This document shows positions 42,064-50,246 of a stretch of 64,000 nucleotides of DNA, one piece after another. The first letter of the stretch is position 1. Every line of letters starts with the position of its first letter. The notes under the pieces were generated by a model. That model saw only the letters and a program-made list of their open reading frames with translations, did not search any database and was not told the DNA's origin. The DNA comes from Porphyromonas canoris (GTDB lineage Bacteria > Bacteroidota > Bacteroidia > Bacteroidales > Porphyromonadaceae), in NCBI RefSeq assembly GCF_000769115.1, contig NZ_JQZV01000013.1, forward strand, positions 105,150 to 169,149. Direction: 5' to 3'. The translations under genes and the position numbers were made by a program.

Positions 42064-42526
42064 AAGCAAATAGCTGTTAATAGAAAGGAGGCTGGAACAG
42101 CCTTGTCACTAAGGCATAGAGCATGGTCATTTCTCTTTATGAGCCATGCTCTATGCTTTTTTTAGATGATGATAAGTGTATCGGATGGCAGAGAAATATT
42201 TTGTTTTCGGATAGCTTTCTTAGAGTTGCTGTTCTCGTATTTTCCGAAAGAGGATCGCCCTTCTGCCTTGATCCCGTCTTGCTTCTTGCTTATTCCGAGA
42301 TTGTTGTCCCCTTTCCTTTCTCTTCAGGGAAAGCAGCCGCAGGAACGAAGGGAAGCAGAGCGATAGAGACGACACGCTGTTGGCGAAAGAGACTCTTTCC
42401 GGTTGTGTTACAACACTTTTTCAAGACCATCAATAAGTAGAGATTAAAGATAATCTGCGTTAAAACGGCATCAGATGAGAAGAGAAAGCATATCTTTGTG
42501 ATGGAGAAAGATATTGCGTTTTTGTC
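42064..42526. other. Intergenic region between pnuT and DUF4294 gene
   Basis: Contains the pnuT terminator (42114-42163), then about 330 bp with no convincing gene. A TATCTTTG -7 candidate for the DUF4294 gene lies at 42491-42498 without a clear TTG partner. Confidence 0.5.
42114..42163 (+). terminator. Terminator after pnuT
   Basis: A 13-bp perfect stem (GCATAGAGCATGG with CCATGCTCTATGC) and a run of seven T. Confidence 0.92.
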
Positions 42527-43207
42527 ATGTTAGTAAAAGAATCAATACATAAGGTTTTCAAGACCACATTAAGGCTCTCCCTTGCGTTCCTGTTTACTCT
42601 TACAGGAGCGGTTGGTTCTGCTCTTGCTTGCAATACGGAACCTCCATCCTCTAAAGATAGAGCAACAGACAGTGCGAGTTCTACCCTCAAAGGCTCTTTG
42701 GTTCCACTCTATACCATGCCGAGCGGAGAACGACTACCAAGTTATACCCTCCCCAATGTTTATGTTTTCGGGCAGAAGTCCAGAATGAGCGAGCGAGAAA
42801 AGAAAGCATTCAGCAGGCTGGTTCGGGATGTCAAAAAGGCTTATCCTTTTGCAAAGATTGTCGCCAACACTTTAATGGAGACGTACGAATACATAGAAAC
42901 ACTTCCGGATGACGGCTCTCGTGAGAAGCATCTCAAGCGAATGGAGAAGGAGTTGTACAAGCAGTTCGAGCCTCAAATGAAGAAGCTCACACTGCGTCAA
43001 GGCAAAATCCTTATAAAGCTAATCAAAAGAGAGACAGACTCCACCAGCTATGAGTTGGTGGAAGCATACTTGGGTTCTTTTGCTGCATCGTTCTGGAATC
43101 TGTTTGCGAGGATGTTCGGAGCTTCTCTCAAGGCGGATTACCAACCCGATGGAGAAGATAGAGCGATAGAGACGATAGTGCTGATGATAGAAAACGGAGC
43201 GATATGA
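42527..43207 (+). CDS. DUF4294 protein, exported
   Basis: Bacteroidetes DUF4294 family, 226 aa. The N-terminal hydrophobic stretch (about 13-30, LRLSLAFLFTLTGAVGSAL, then ACN) may be a signal peptide or lipoprotein signal. The conserved domain (about 75-190) contains LPNVYVFG, FSRLVRDVKKAYPFAKIVANTL, YEYIETLP, LKRMEKELYKQFEPQMKKLTLRQGKILIKLIKRET and SSYELVEAYLGSFAASFWN-type sequence. It is rich in lysine and arginine helices. No function is established for the family. Transcribed alone; its stop codon lies within its own terminator loop. Confidence 0.85.
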   Translation: MLVKESIHKVFKTTLRLSLAFLFTLTGAVGSALACNTEPPSSKDRATDSASSTLKGSLVPLYTMPSGERLPSYTLPNVYVFGQKSRMSEREKKAFSRLVRDVKKAYPFAKIVANTLMETYEYIETLPDDGSREKHLKRMEKELYKQFEPQMKKLTLRQGKILIKLIKRETDSTSYELVEAYLGSFAASFWNLFARMFGASLKADYQPDGEDRAIETIVLMIENGAI

Positions 43208-43230
43208 TTCGCTCCGTTTTGCTTTCCCTT
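43191..43230 (+). terminator. Terminator overlapping the end of the DUF4294 gene
   Basis: A 12-bp perfect stem (AAAACGGAGCGA at 43191-43202 with TCGCTCCGTTTT at 43209-43220). The stop codon is in the loop, and T/C-rich sequence follows. Confidence 0.8.
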
Positions 43231-43254
43231 TTTCTCTAAATATAGGATCATCTA

Positions 43255-43284
43255 TTGCAGAAATCGAAAAAAGTAGTACCTTTG
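43255..43284 (+). promoter_or_regulatory. Promoter of tRNA-Met
   Basis: TTG (43255-43257), 19 bases, TACCTTTG (43277-43284), 41 bp before the mature tRNA 5' end. Confidence 0.65.
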
Positions 43285-43325
43285 CACAGTGATTGACTCT
43301 CGGATATACACTGAGAAGAGGTTGC

Positions 43326-43399
43326 GGTCCTATAGCTCAGTTGGTTAGAGCAACAGACTCATAATCTGGAGGTCCCTGGTTCAAGCCCAGGTGGGACCA
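43326..43399 (+). tRNA. tRNA-Met (CAT anticodon)
   Basis: A 74-nt cloverleaf: acceptor stem GGTCCTA with TGGGACC (one G-U pair), D-loop AGCTCAGTTGGTTAGAGC, anticodon loop CTCATAA with anticodon CAT, T-arm CCTGGTTCAAGCCCAGG. The discriminator base is A and CCA is not encoded. CAT could also mean a lysidine-modified tRNA-Ile2 or initiator; the acceptor starts with a G-C pair and the anticodon stem lacks three G-C pairs, which argues against the initiator. Elongator Met is favoured but Ile2 is not excluded. Monocistronic, with its own promoter and terminator. Confidence 0.93.
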
Positions 43400-43412
43400 C
43401 TTGAAAAGATAG

Positions 43413-43440
43413 AAGCACTCCTTTTGGGGTGCTTTTTTTA
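43413..43440 (+). terminator. Terminator after tRNA-Met
   Basis: A stem of AAGCACTCC with GGGGTGCTT (one mismatch or G-U allowed) and a run of seven T, starting 14 bp after the tRNA. Confidence 0.9.
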
Positions 43441-43490
43441 TTGTCCGGAGGGATAAAATGGTCGCTTTCGGAGGCTGTTGCCGGTGTGTC

Positions 43491-44030
43491 TTTTTATATA
43501 AAAATGGAGTTGGAGAAAAGGCATAAGAAGAATTATTTCTTCAATCTGAATCGGATGACAAAAATGAGAGATTCTCTCAATTTTCTGTCTGATAGTCTGT
43601 TATGGATTTCTTTGATTTCGGAAATTTTTATCTCCCGGTCGGTTTCAGGTCCCGTTTTCGCGTTAATAGGTGTAAATTTTAACACTGTCGTCTGTAAACA
43701 AATCCTAATGCAATTTTGTGCCCAAAAACAGCAAAAAAGGGGCAAAAGGCGCAAAGTGTTAATTGTCAGCGCTATAAGCAAAATTTCTAAACACGTTAAT
43801 CAAATCCGGTAAACGTGTTTAATGAAATCGGTAAACGTGTTCATTGAAAAATTAAACACGTTAAGCCGACACAATATGCTCGTTTAGCGTTTTGGGTGAA
43901 CGGGTATCGAAAATGGTGTTAATAAAATGGGGCGAATTTAACAATTTGCTCGTGCTCTGAAAACGCCCCCTCTGATCAAAATAGAGAGCGAGAAAAAAGT
44001 GAGCTTTTTTCGGGATGGAATATATAAAAA
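43491..44030 (-). mobile_element. MITE-like 540-bp dispersed element, copy C (inverted)
   Basis: Inverted relative to copies A and B. Read on the minus strand it begins ATTTTTATATATTCC and ends TTTTTATATAAAAA. Boxes on the plus strand are at 43790 (AACACGTT), 43812 (AACGTGTT), 43834 (AACGTGTT) and 43855 (AACACGTT), spaced 22, 22, 21 bp, a mirror image of A and B. Long blocks match copy A, for example GGGCACAAAATTGCATTAGG against its counterpart and CCTATTAACGCGAAAA. Located between tRNA-Met and the 3' end of pfkA. Open frames across it are not conserved in the other copies. Confidence 0.75.
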
Positions 44031-44057
44031 TGAACTCTCGGTCGGAGGGCAAAAAGG

Positions 44058-45080
44058 TCAGTCTTCCGTCCCGAAAGAGATCCCCAGTTTTTTCCCCTGT
44101 ATCACCAAAGGATTGTCCTCACGTACCGTTTTCAGTTTGCCCGCAACCTCTTCGAGAGGCAAGTGGGTCATCTGTCCGTTCACAACAGCCACCATCACTC
44201 CGAAAATCCTGTTGGAGATCAGCTCTGTGGCGTATCCGCCCAGAAGCGTGGCGAGGTTACGGTCTGCTGCGGTAGGAGATCCTCCTCGCTGTATGTGTCC
44301 TAAAACAGTCTCCCGACAGACCAAGTCCGAATGCTCTTCTATATATTTTGAGAGATAGAATGCCGGACGCTCTTTCTCTCCGCCGAGGCTCTTAACGCCC
44401 TCTGCCACCACAACGATGGAGTGGAGCTTGCCTTTGTTCATCCGTCTGTTTATGGCTTCTATCACTTTGTCGGGGTTATAACCCAGCTCCGGGATCAGTA
44501 TCACGTGGGCGCCTCCTGCCATTCCGGAGTGCAGGGCAATCCATCCGGCTTTGTGCCCCATCACCTCTACCACCATCACCCGTCTGTGGCTCTCTGCCGT
44601 GGTATGCAGCCTGTCTATGCACTCTGTTGCGGTTGCCACGGCGGTATCGAAGCCGAAAGTAACCTCCGTGCCCCATATATCGTTGTCTATCGTTTTGGGT
44701 ATACCCACGACATTGATCCCCAGCGCCCGCATCTTTGCAGCCGTTTTCATGGTGCCGTTTCCGCCTATGGCCACAAGGCAGTCGAGACCCAGGTCGTCGT
44801 AGTGTTGCTTCAGTTTGCGCGGAAGATCCTCATCGGAAAAGAGCCTTTTTCTGAACGGCTTCTCTCTAGATGTGCCCAAGATGGTGCCTCCTTTGTACAA
44901 GAGGCCGCTCAGAGCCACTTCATCCATTATGGTGTAGTCGTTTTCAAGAAGCCCCGAAAAGCCTTTCCGGATTCCGACGACCTCCATATTGTAGTGGAGT
45001 ATCGCTGTACGCCCTACTCCTCTTATGGTTGCATTGATACCCGGACAGTCTCCTCCGGAGGTGAGTATTCCTATTTTCAT
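44058..45080 (-). CDS. pfkA: 6-phosphofructokinase
   Basis: Glycolytic kinase phosphorylating fructose 6-phosphate, 340 aa. Motifs: GILTSGGDCPGINATIRG, GGTILGTSR, GGNGTMKTA (nucleotide loop), PKTIDNDIWGTEVTFGFDTA, with catalytic TIDND, and VEVMGHKAGWIA. At the two positions used to tell ATP- from PPi-dependent enzymes (E. coli 104 and 124) it has G and K, a mixed signature, and the usual D103 is N. Phosphoryl donor is therefore not certain, although ATP is more likely for this clade. The 5' end overlaps the hemH reading frame by 137 bp, so the two are probably co-transcribed. Confidence 0.95.
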   Translation of the reverse strand: MKIGILTSGGDCPGINATIRGVGRTAILHYNMEVVGIRKGFSGLLENDYTIMDEVALSGLLYKGGTILGTSREKPFRKRLFSDEDLPRKLKQHYDDLGLDCLVAIGGNGTMKTAAKMRALGINVVGIPKTIDNDIWGTEVTFGFDTAVATATECIDRLHTTAESHRRVMVVEVMGHKAGWIALHSGMAGGAHVILIPELGYNPDKVIEAINRRMNKGKLHSIVVVAEGVKSLGGEKERPAFYLSKYIEEHSDLVCRETVLGHIQRGGSPTAADRNLATLLGGYATELISNRIFGVMVAVVNGQMTHLPLEEVAGKLKTVREDNPLVIQGKKLGISFGTED

Positions 45081-46035
45081 GATGGGTTGTAATGTATGGA
45101 CAAATTATTTCATGCAGATAGTCTGTGCGCCTGTTAAGGCAGGGGATGAAGCAAAACTCTTCTCCTCCGGAGTTCAAAAAGAGCTCTCTGCCCTCCACTT
45201 CGATCTCTTCGAGCGTTTCCAGGCAGTCTTGCACGAAAGACGGACAGATTACGGCAACCTTCTTTATGCCTTCCGCAGGAAGCTGCTTCAGCCTTTCTGC
45301 CGTGTAAGGAGAGAGCCAGCGTGTGTGTCCGAGCCTGCTTTGGAAGCTCACTTCTACCTGAGAAGCCGGGAGCGAAGTGTGTTCGAGCAGAAGTCTGTGC
45401 TGCTCTTTGCACTGGTACTCATAGTCTTTCTCCTTTATGCCTCTGTACATATCGACATGGGCAAGCGGTATGCCGTGGTATGAGATGAGCAGATGGGCAT
45501 CTTTCGGAAGGTGCGCATGGATCTGATCACTCATGGCAGAAAGATATGCCGGATGGTTGTAGTAGGGCGGTATTACCGAACACTCCACGCCGAGATCCTT
45601 TGCATTCTGTTTGAAACACTCTACCGCTGTTTCGTAGCTGCTCATCGCATAGTGAGGGAAAAGCGGTAGAGCCACTATATGATTCACTCCTCTGTCAAGC
45701 AAAGCCTTTATGCCGGAGCGGATGGACGGATTGCCATACCGCATTCCGACCTCTGCCGGAATAGCCAAAGAGGCTTCCAAGGAGTGAGCCAGAGCCTTGG
45801 CATTCACCAAAAGAGGCGATCCCTCTTCTCTCCAGATGGCACGATACTTGCGAGCGGAGCGGTATCCTCGAAATGGGACAATCAGACAGCGAACGATGAT
45901 CTCTCGCCAAGGAGAGGCAAGAGTGATGATGCGAGGATCGGTAAGAAATTCGTACAGAAACCTTGATACATCTTTTGTGGAATGGCTGTCCGGTGTCCCG
46001 GTGTTGAGTATAAGCAGTCCGAATTGTTTCTGCAT
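44944..46035 (-). CDS. hemH: Ferrochelatase, with C-terminal extension overlapping pfkA
   Basis: Inserts ferrous iron into protoporphyrin IX (or a related porphyrin), 363 aa from the ATG at 46035 (MQKQFGLLILNTGTP); a further in-frame ATG 30 bp upstream is less likely. The catalytic histidine is in LISYHGIPLAHV, the conserved Q-S-R in FQSRLGHTRW, and the typical end is CFIPCLNRRTDYLHEII at about 311. The last about 52 residues are not family-like and come from reading into the pfkA gene in another frame. Both alternative frames stop at about 45105-45112, just before pfkA, so a frameshift near the 3' end is plausible. Normal HemH length is about 310-340. Confidence 0.88.
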   Translation of the reverse strand: MQKQFGLLILNTGTPDSHSTKDVSRFLYEFLTDPRIITLASPWREIIVRCLIVPFRGYRSARKYRAIWREEGSPLLVNAKALAHSLEASLAIPAEVGMRYGNPSIRSGIKALLDRGVNHIVALPLFPHYAMSSYETAVECFKQNAKDLGVECSVIPPYYNHPAYLSAMSDQIHAHLPKDAHLLISYHGIPLAHVDMYRGIKEKDYEYQCKEQHRLLLEHTSLPASQVEVSFQSRLGHTRWLSPYTAERLKQLPAEGIKKVAVICPSFVQDCLETLEEIEVEGRELFLNSGGEEFCFIPCLNRRTDYLHEIICPYITTHHENRNTHLRRRLSGYQCNHKRSRAYSDTPLQYGGRRNPERLFGAS

Positions 46036-46064
46036 AAATATTGGGAATATCTTATAAAACATCA

Positions 46065-46093
46065 CAAAGATACGTATTTATCTCGTATCTTTG
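46065..46093. promoter_or_regulatory. Divergent hemH/aroA promoter with 10-bp inverted repeat
   Basis: CAAAGATACG (46065-46074) and CGTATCTTTG (46084-46093) form a perfect inverted repeat with a 9-base centre. Each arm contains a TATCTTTG -7 box, one facing hemH (30 bp before its start) and one facing aroA (18 bp before its start). No clear TTG partner is seen for either, which suggests dependence on an activator or mutually exclusive polymerase binding. Confidence 0.6.
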
Positions 46094-46110
46094 AGTACAA
46101 AAGTAATAGC

Positions 46111-47430
46111 ATGCAACCTATAATCCTCTCACCTCCATTCTCTTCCGCTTCGGGACAGAGCATACAGCTTCCGCTTTCCAAAAGTATCTACAATCGTCTT
46201 CTGATCATAGAGGCATTGGGAAGTAGGCAAGACGCTCTCTTGCCTCTTTCTGTCAAGGCTTTGCAGGAGAGAGGGAGCTACTATCCGAACGATATTCTGG
46301 TGCTGAGCAGGGCAGTTGTTGCGCTCGTTTCATCTCCATCGACCGAAGAGACGATCCATGTGGATGTGGAAGACTGTGGCTCTGCTCTCCGTTTTGTTGT
46401 CGCTTATGCTGCTCTTGCAACGAAGCGTTGCGTGGTAATATCCGGCACGGAGAGGTTGATGCAGAGACCTATGGACGAACTGCTGGTGGCACTGAACCGG
46501 CTGGGTGGAGAGGTCGCCTGGGAAAAGGGCGAGGACAAGAGAGACCGGATCGTAGTACGACCCTCATCGCTCAAGAGCGGAAAGATAGATCTGGCGCAGA
46601 GTAGAAGCTCTCAGTTTATCTCCGCACTACTGCTCATCTCTCCTTATCTGCCCGATGGGCTCGAAGTGGAGTGGGATGCTTCGAGTGTGAGTAAGACTTA
46701 TGTTTACATGACTTTGTCCCTTATGCGACGCTACGGGATAGAGTGCAGCTATACGGACAGAGAGATAAAGGTGCTGCCCGGCAGGTATCTTCCCGTGAGT
46801 ATAAGGGATATAGAGGCGGACTGGTCTTCGGCTCTCTACTGGTTTGCATTCATTGCGCTCTCCCCTTTAGGTGCGCACCTCAAACTGCAAGACCTTACAC
46901 TGCCATCTCTGCAAGGGGATGCTTCGGCGGCTGCTCTGTTTCGCCTGATCGGCGTCAAAGCCGAAAGGGATGAGGTGTCAGGCTCTACAACCATTGTCCG
47001 AGTGCCTTGTGTGGAGGATTTTCATACCGCTTTTGACGGACTCAATATGCACATCATGCCGGATGCCGCACCTACCATGGCTGTTGTTCTGGCTCTGAGA
47101 GGCATCCCTTACAGAATAGTCGGGCTGGAGACCCTGCCTCTCAAGGAGAGCAACCGGCTTGTTGCAGTGAAAGAGGGGCTTCGTCTCTTTGGATTGGATG
47201 TCGAACTGACAGCCTCTTCCATACTTTTCCGAGGAGGAGAACCTACTCTTCCTCAAGAGACTCTACACCTTAACAGCCACAACGATCACCGCATAGCGAT
47301 GTCGTTTACAGTGGCTTCCGCAATGGGTTATGAGATTGCCGTGGACGATCCTTCGGTGGTAAACAAAAGCTATCCTCTCTTTTGGCGAGAGCTGCAACAG
47401 GTATTGAACCCGGAAGAGAAATCCGAATAA
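46111..47430 (+). CDS. aroA: 3-phosphoshikimate 1-carboxyvinyltransferase (EPSP synthase)
   Basis: Sixth step of the shikimate pathway, joining shikimate 3-phosphate and PEP. The start at 46111 gives 439 aa beginning MQPIILSPP; the frame is open upstream but only over the divergent promoter. Key parts: QLPLSKSIYNRLL (the K-S of the S3P site), DVEDCGSALRFVVAY (a divergent form of the LGNAGTAxRPL loop), SGTERLMQRPMDELLVALNRLG, SSQFISALLLISP and SHNDHRIAMSFTVA. The divergent GNAGT loop, here DCGSALRF, is usual for Bacteroidetes. Expressed divergently from hemH. Chorismate made downstream feeds the MenF enzyme in this window. Confidence 0.95.
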   Translation: MQPIILSPPFSSASGQSIQLPLSKSIYNRLLIIEALGSRQDALLPLSVKALQERGSYYPNDILVLSRAVVALVSSPSTEETIHVDVEDCGSALRFVVAYAALATKRCVVISGTERLMQRPMDELLVALNRLGGEVAWEKGEDKRDRIVVRPSSLKSGKIDLAQSRSSQFISALLLISPYLPDGLEVEWDASSVSKTYVYMTLSLMRRYGIECSYTDREIKVLPGRYLPVSIRDIEADWSSALYWFAFIALSPLGAHLKLQDLTLPSLQGDASAAALFRLIGVKAERDEVSGSTTIVRVPCVEDFHTAFDGLNMHIMPDAAPTMAVVLALRGIPYRIVGLETLPLKESNRLVAVKEGLRLFGLDVELTASSILFRGGEPTLPQETLHLNSHNDHRIAMSFTVASAMGYEIAVDDPSVVNKSYPLFWRELQQVLNPEEKSE

Positions 47431-47612
47431 AAGCTATACAAACGAGACCATTACATCTGTTAATTCCCTTGTTTTAAGTCTATTTCTTAACCGGTTCTTA
47501 ATCTTTTCCTCGTAAAGTTTTTGTAAATTTGTGGTGAGAATGTGTTTGAAATCAGGCTAAACTGTACACAAAAGAAGAAATAAGTATCACTTTATAAACA
47601 ACATTGAATCCT

Positions 47613-50213
47613 ATGAAATTGAGAATCTCATTTCTATTTGCTCTTATTCTTTTCACTTTGAGCACTGTGGCAGCCACTGCGCAGGTGAACGTGAAGGGGA
47701 AAGTATTGGAGAAAGGGACAGATAATCCTCTTGGAGGAGTAAGAGTATCTGTCGGTTCGACAGGAAGTATTTCCAATCGCCAAGGCGAGTTTACGCTAAG
47801 CGTGCCTGAAAACAGTACGCTTCTGTTCAGATATATGGGTTACCTGGACAAAAAAGTAAAGATTGGCAGAGGTCCTTCAGTGGATCTTGGTGCCGTCTAT
47901 ATGGAAGAAGACGTTAGAGGTATCGAGGATGTTGTGGTTATGGCATCTATCATTCCTAAAGATCGTATCACTCCCGTTCCGGTGTCTAACGTTAGTATTG
48001 ATGTGATTGAGACGAAAGCTCCTAACATCGAGTTCCCTGAGCTTCTTAAGCAGACTCCTTCTGTTTATGTAACCAAAGGCGGCGGTGGTTTCGGAGACTC
48101 TCGTATCAATATGCGCGGTTTCGATAGTAACAACCTCGGTATCCTTATCAATGGTGTGCCCATCAACGATATGGAGAGCGGAAAAGTGTACTGGTCCAAC
48201 TGGGCAGGTCTGTCCGATGTATCGAGCTTCATTCAGATTCAGCGCGGACTTGGTGCTTCCAAGCTCGGTCTCTCTTCTGTCGGAGGTACCATGAACATGG
48301 TTACCAAGAGTACGGATGCCAAGAAGGGCGGATCTTTCTATACCGGTATCGGTAACGACGGATACAGCAAGATGGCATTCAATGTATCCACAGGTCTTAT
48401 GGATAACGGCTGGGCTGTATCGCTTGCCGGTGCTCGCACTTCGGGTGATGGATATGTAAGAGGTACTGCTTTCCAAGGATGGTCTTACTTCGTGAATATC
48501 TCAAAGATCATCAACGAAGATCACCGTCTTTCGTTTACTGCATTCGGTGCTCCTCAGTGGCACAACCAAAGAGGAACGATGTACACGATAGAGGATATCA
48601 GAGAGAGCGGCTTCGGTGCACGTCATAACATCGGTTACGGCTACATCAACGGACAAGAAGTGGGCGGAGCTTATGGTCGCAACTTCTATCACAAGCCTCA
48701 AATGTCGCTCAACCACTATTGGGAGATCAGCCCTAAGAGCAAGCTCTCTACTTCTCTCTATGCTTCTCTTGCTCGTGGAGGCGGACGCCGTGTTCGCGGA
48801 GCAGAGGGTACAAACTGGCTGGGTATAAACAACACCACAGGAAAGCCGAGCAATCCGCTTACAGTAAAGCAAACACCTGAAGGCCTATTGGACTTCGATG
48901 CCGTGATGAGAGAAAACAGAGCTTCGGACAATGGTTCCAAAGCGATCTTCTCTAACGCAATGAACTCTCACAACTGGTACGGTATCCTATCTTCTTTTAA
49001 CCATAAACTTTCGGATGCTCTATCTCTTACAGCCGGATATGATGCCAGATTCTATCAAGGTTTGCACTACGAACAGATAGAAAATCTTCTTGGTGGAGAC
49101 TACTATGTAGAGCCTCAAACAAGTGCGAAGAAGCTGATGTATCACAAGCCTAATCAACCTTTGAAGGTGGGCGATAGAATAGAGTACGATAACATTGGTG
49201 AGGTTCTTTGGAACGGTATATTTGCTCAAGCAGAAGCAAAGAGCGAGAAACTCAATGGTTTTGTCTCTGCTTCTCTTTCCAACCAGGCCTACAGATATGT
49301 GAACCTTGGCGGTACAAACGAAAAAGCTCCTTTGGCTGAAGGTCAGAGCAGATATGTTTCCGAATGGGCAAGCTATCTTCCATGGAGCGTGAAGAGTGGT
49401 TTGAGCTATAAGCTGAACAACCAAAACAACTTCTTTGTGAATGCCGGCTACTTTACCCGTGCACCTTATTTCCGCAGTGTATTTTTCAACTACAATACAG
49501 AGATCAACACCGGAGCGAAGTATGAAAGAGTACTCACCGGAGAGATCGGCTACGGCTTCATCAGCGAAGTATTGAAGGTGGATGTCAATGCTTACTACAC
49601 CAAGTGGATGGATAAGGGTATTACTCGCAGAATCGGAAACAATGAGCTTGCCAACATTACAGGTCTTAATGCAAGACACATGGGGGTAGAGCTTGAAGCT
49701 ACCTACAAACCGACAAAGAGATTTGAACTTAAAGGTATGGTTTCTGTGGGAGACTGGATCTGGACAGATGACGTAAATGCAGCCATCTTTAATGAAAGCC
49801 AACAAAAGATAGCTGAGATACAAGCCTTCATCGCAGGTGTACACGTAGGAAACTCTGCACAGGTTACGGCTTCTCTAAGCTCTTCTTATGAAGTGTTCAA
49901 GAACTTCCGTATATATGGTAACTTGAACTATGCCGGAAAGAACTTTGCAGACTTCGATCCGACAAACAGAACAAAGGAGAGCGACAAGGTAGATGCTTGG
50001 CAGCTTCCAAACTACTACACATTGGATCTCGGAGCAAACTACAAGTTCAACATCGGCTCTCTAAATGCTACTCTCTACATGAATGTGGATAACGCTACAA
50101 ACGTAGAGTATATAGCAGATGCACGCGACGGAAAGAAGCACGACATGAAGACATCGCTTGTTTACTTCGGTTTCGGTCGTACTTGGGCTACAGGTTTGCG
50201 CATCAACTTCTAA
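47613..50213 (+). CDS. TonB-dependent receptor with carboxypeptidase-like N-terminal domain
   Basis: Outer-membrane receptor, 866 aa from the ATG at 47613. Signal peptide (MKLRISFLFALILFTLSTVAATAQ), a CarboxypepD_reg-like domain (about 25-100, VNVKGKVLEKGTDNPLGGVRVSV), a plug domain (about 110-240, INMRGFDSNNLGILINGVPINDMESGKVYWSNWAGL), and a barrel ending GLRINF. It is not followed by a SusD gene but by a lipoprotein gene 33 bp downstream. Substrate unknown. A TAAATTTG box is at 47524-47531 with a 90-bp leader. Confidence 0.92.
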   Translation: MKLRISFLFALILFTLSTVAATAQVNVKGKVLEKGTDNPLGGVRVSVGSTGSISNRQGEFTLSVPENSTLLFRYMGYLDKKVKIGRGPSVDLGAVYMEEDVRGIEDVVVMASIIPKDRITPVPVSNVSIDVIETKAPNIEFPELLKQTPSVYVTKGGGGFGDSRINMRGFDSNNLGILINGVPINDMESGKVYWSNWAGLSDVSSFIQIQRGLGASKLGLSSVGGTMNMVTKSTDAKKGGSFYTGIGNDGYSKMAFNVSTGLMDNGWAVSLAGARTSGDGYVRGTAFQGWSYFVNISKIINEDHRLSFTAFGAPQWHNQRGTMYTIEDIRESGFGARHNIGYGYINGQEVGGAYGRNFYHKPQMSLNHYWEISPKSKLSTSLYASLARGGGRRVRGAEGTNWLGINNTTGKPSNPLTVKQTPEGLLDFDAVMRENRASDNGSKAIFSNAMNSHNWYGILSSFNHKLSDALSLTAGYDARFYQGLHYEQIENLLGGDYYVEPQTSAKKLMYHKPNQPLKVGDRIEYDNIGEVLWNGIFAQAEAKSEKLNGFVSASLSNQAYRYVNLGGTNEKAPLAEGQSRYVSEWASYLPWSVKSGLSYKLNNQNNFFVNAGYFTRAPYFRSVFFNYNTEINTGAKYERVLTGEIGYGFISEVLKVDVNAYYTKWMDKGITRRIGNNELANITGLNARHMGVELEATYKPTKRFELKGMVSVGDWIWTDDVNAAIFNESQQKIAEIQAFIAGVHVGNSAQVTASLSSSYEVFKNFRIYGNLNYAGKNFADFDPTNRTKESDKVDAWQLPNYYTLDLGANYKFNIGSLNATLYMNVDNATNVEYIADARDGKKHDMKTSLVYFGFGRTWATGLRINF

Positions 50214-50246
50214 AAACAGGTCTTACATAAATACGTCATTACAACA

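Noticed and set aside
42123-42440. 105-codon frame downstream of pnuT
   Set aside because: Starts inside the pnuT terminator hairpin, lacks domain or membrane pattern, and has no promoter.
43326-43399. Initiator tRNA-fMet
   Set aside because: The first acceptor pair is G-C rather than mismatched, and the anticodon stem lacks three consecutive G-C pairs.
43429-43812. 127-codon frame in MITE-like copy C
   Set aside because: Starts in the tRNA terminator and runs through the dispersed element; the frame is not kept in copies A and B.
48501-48872. Antisense frames within the TonB receptor gene
   Set aside because: Shadows of a clear receptor coding sequence.
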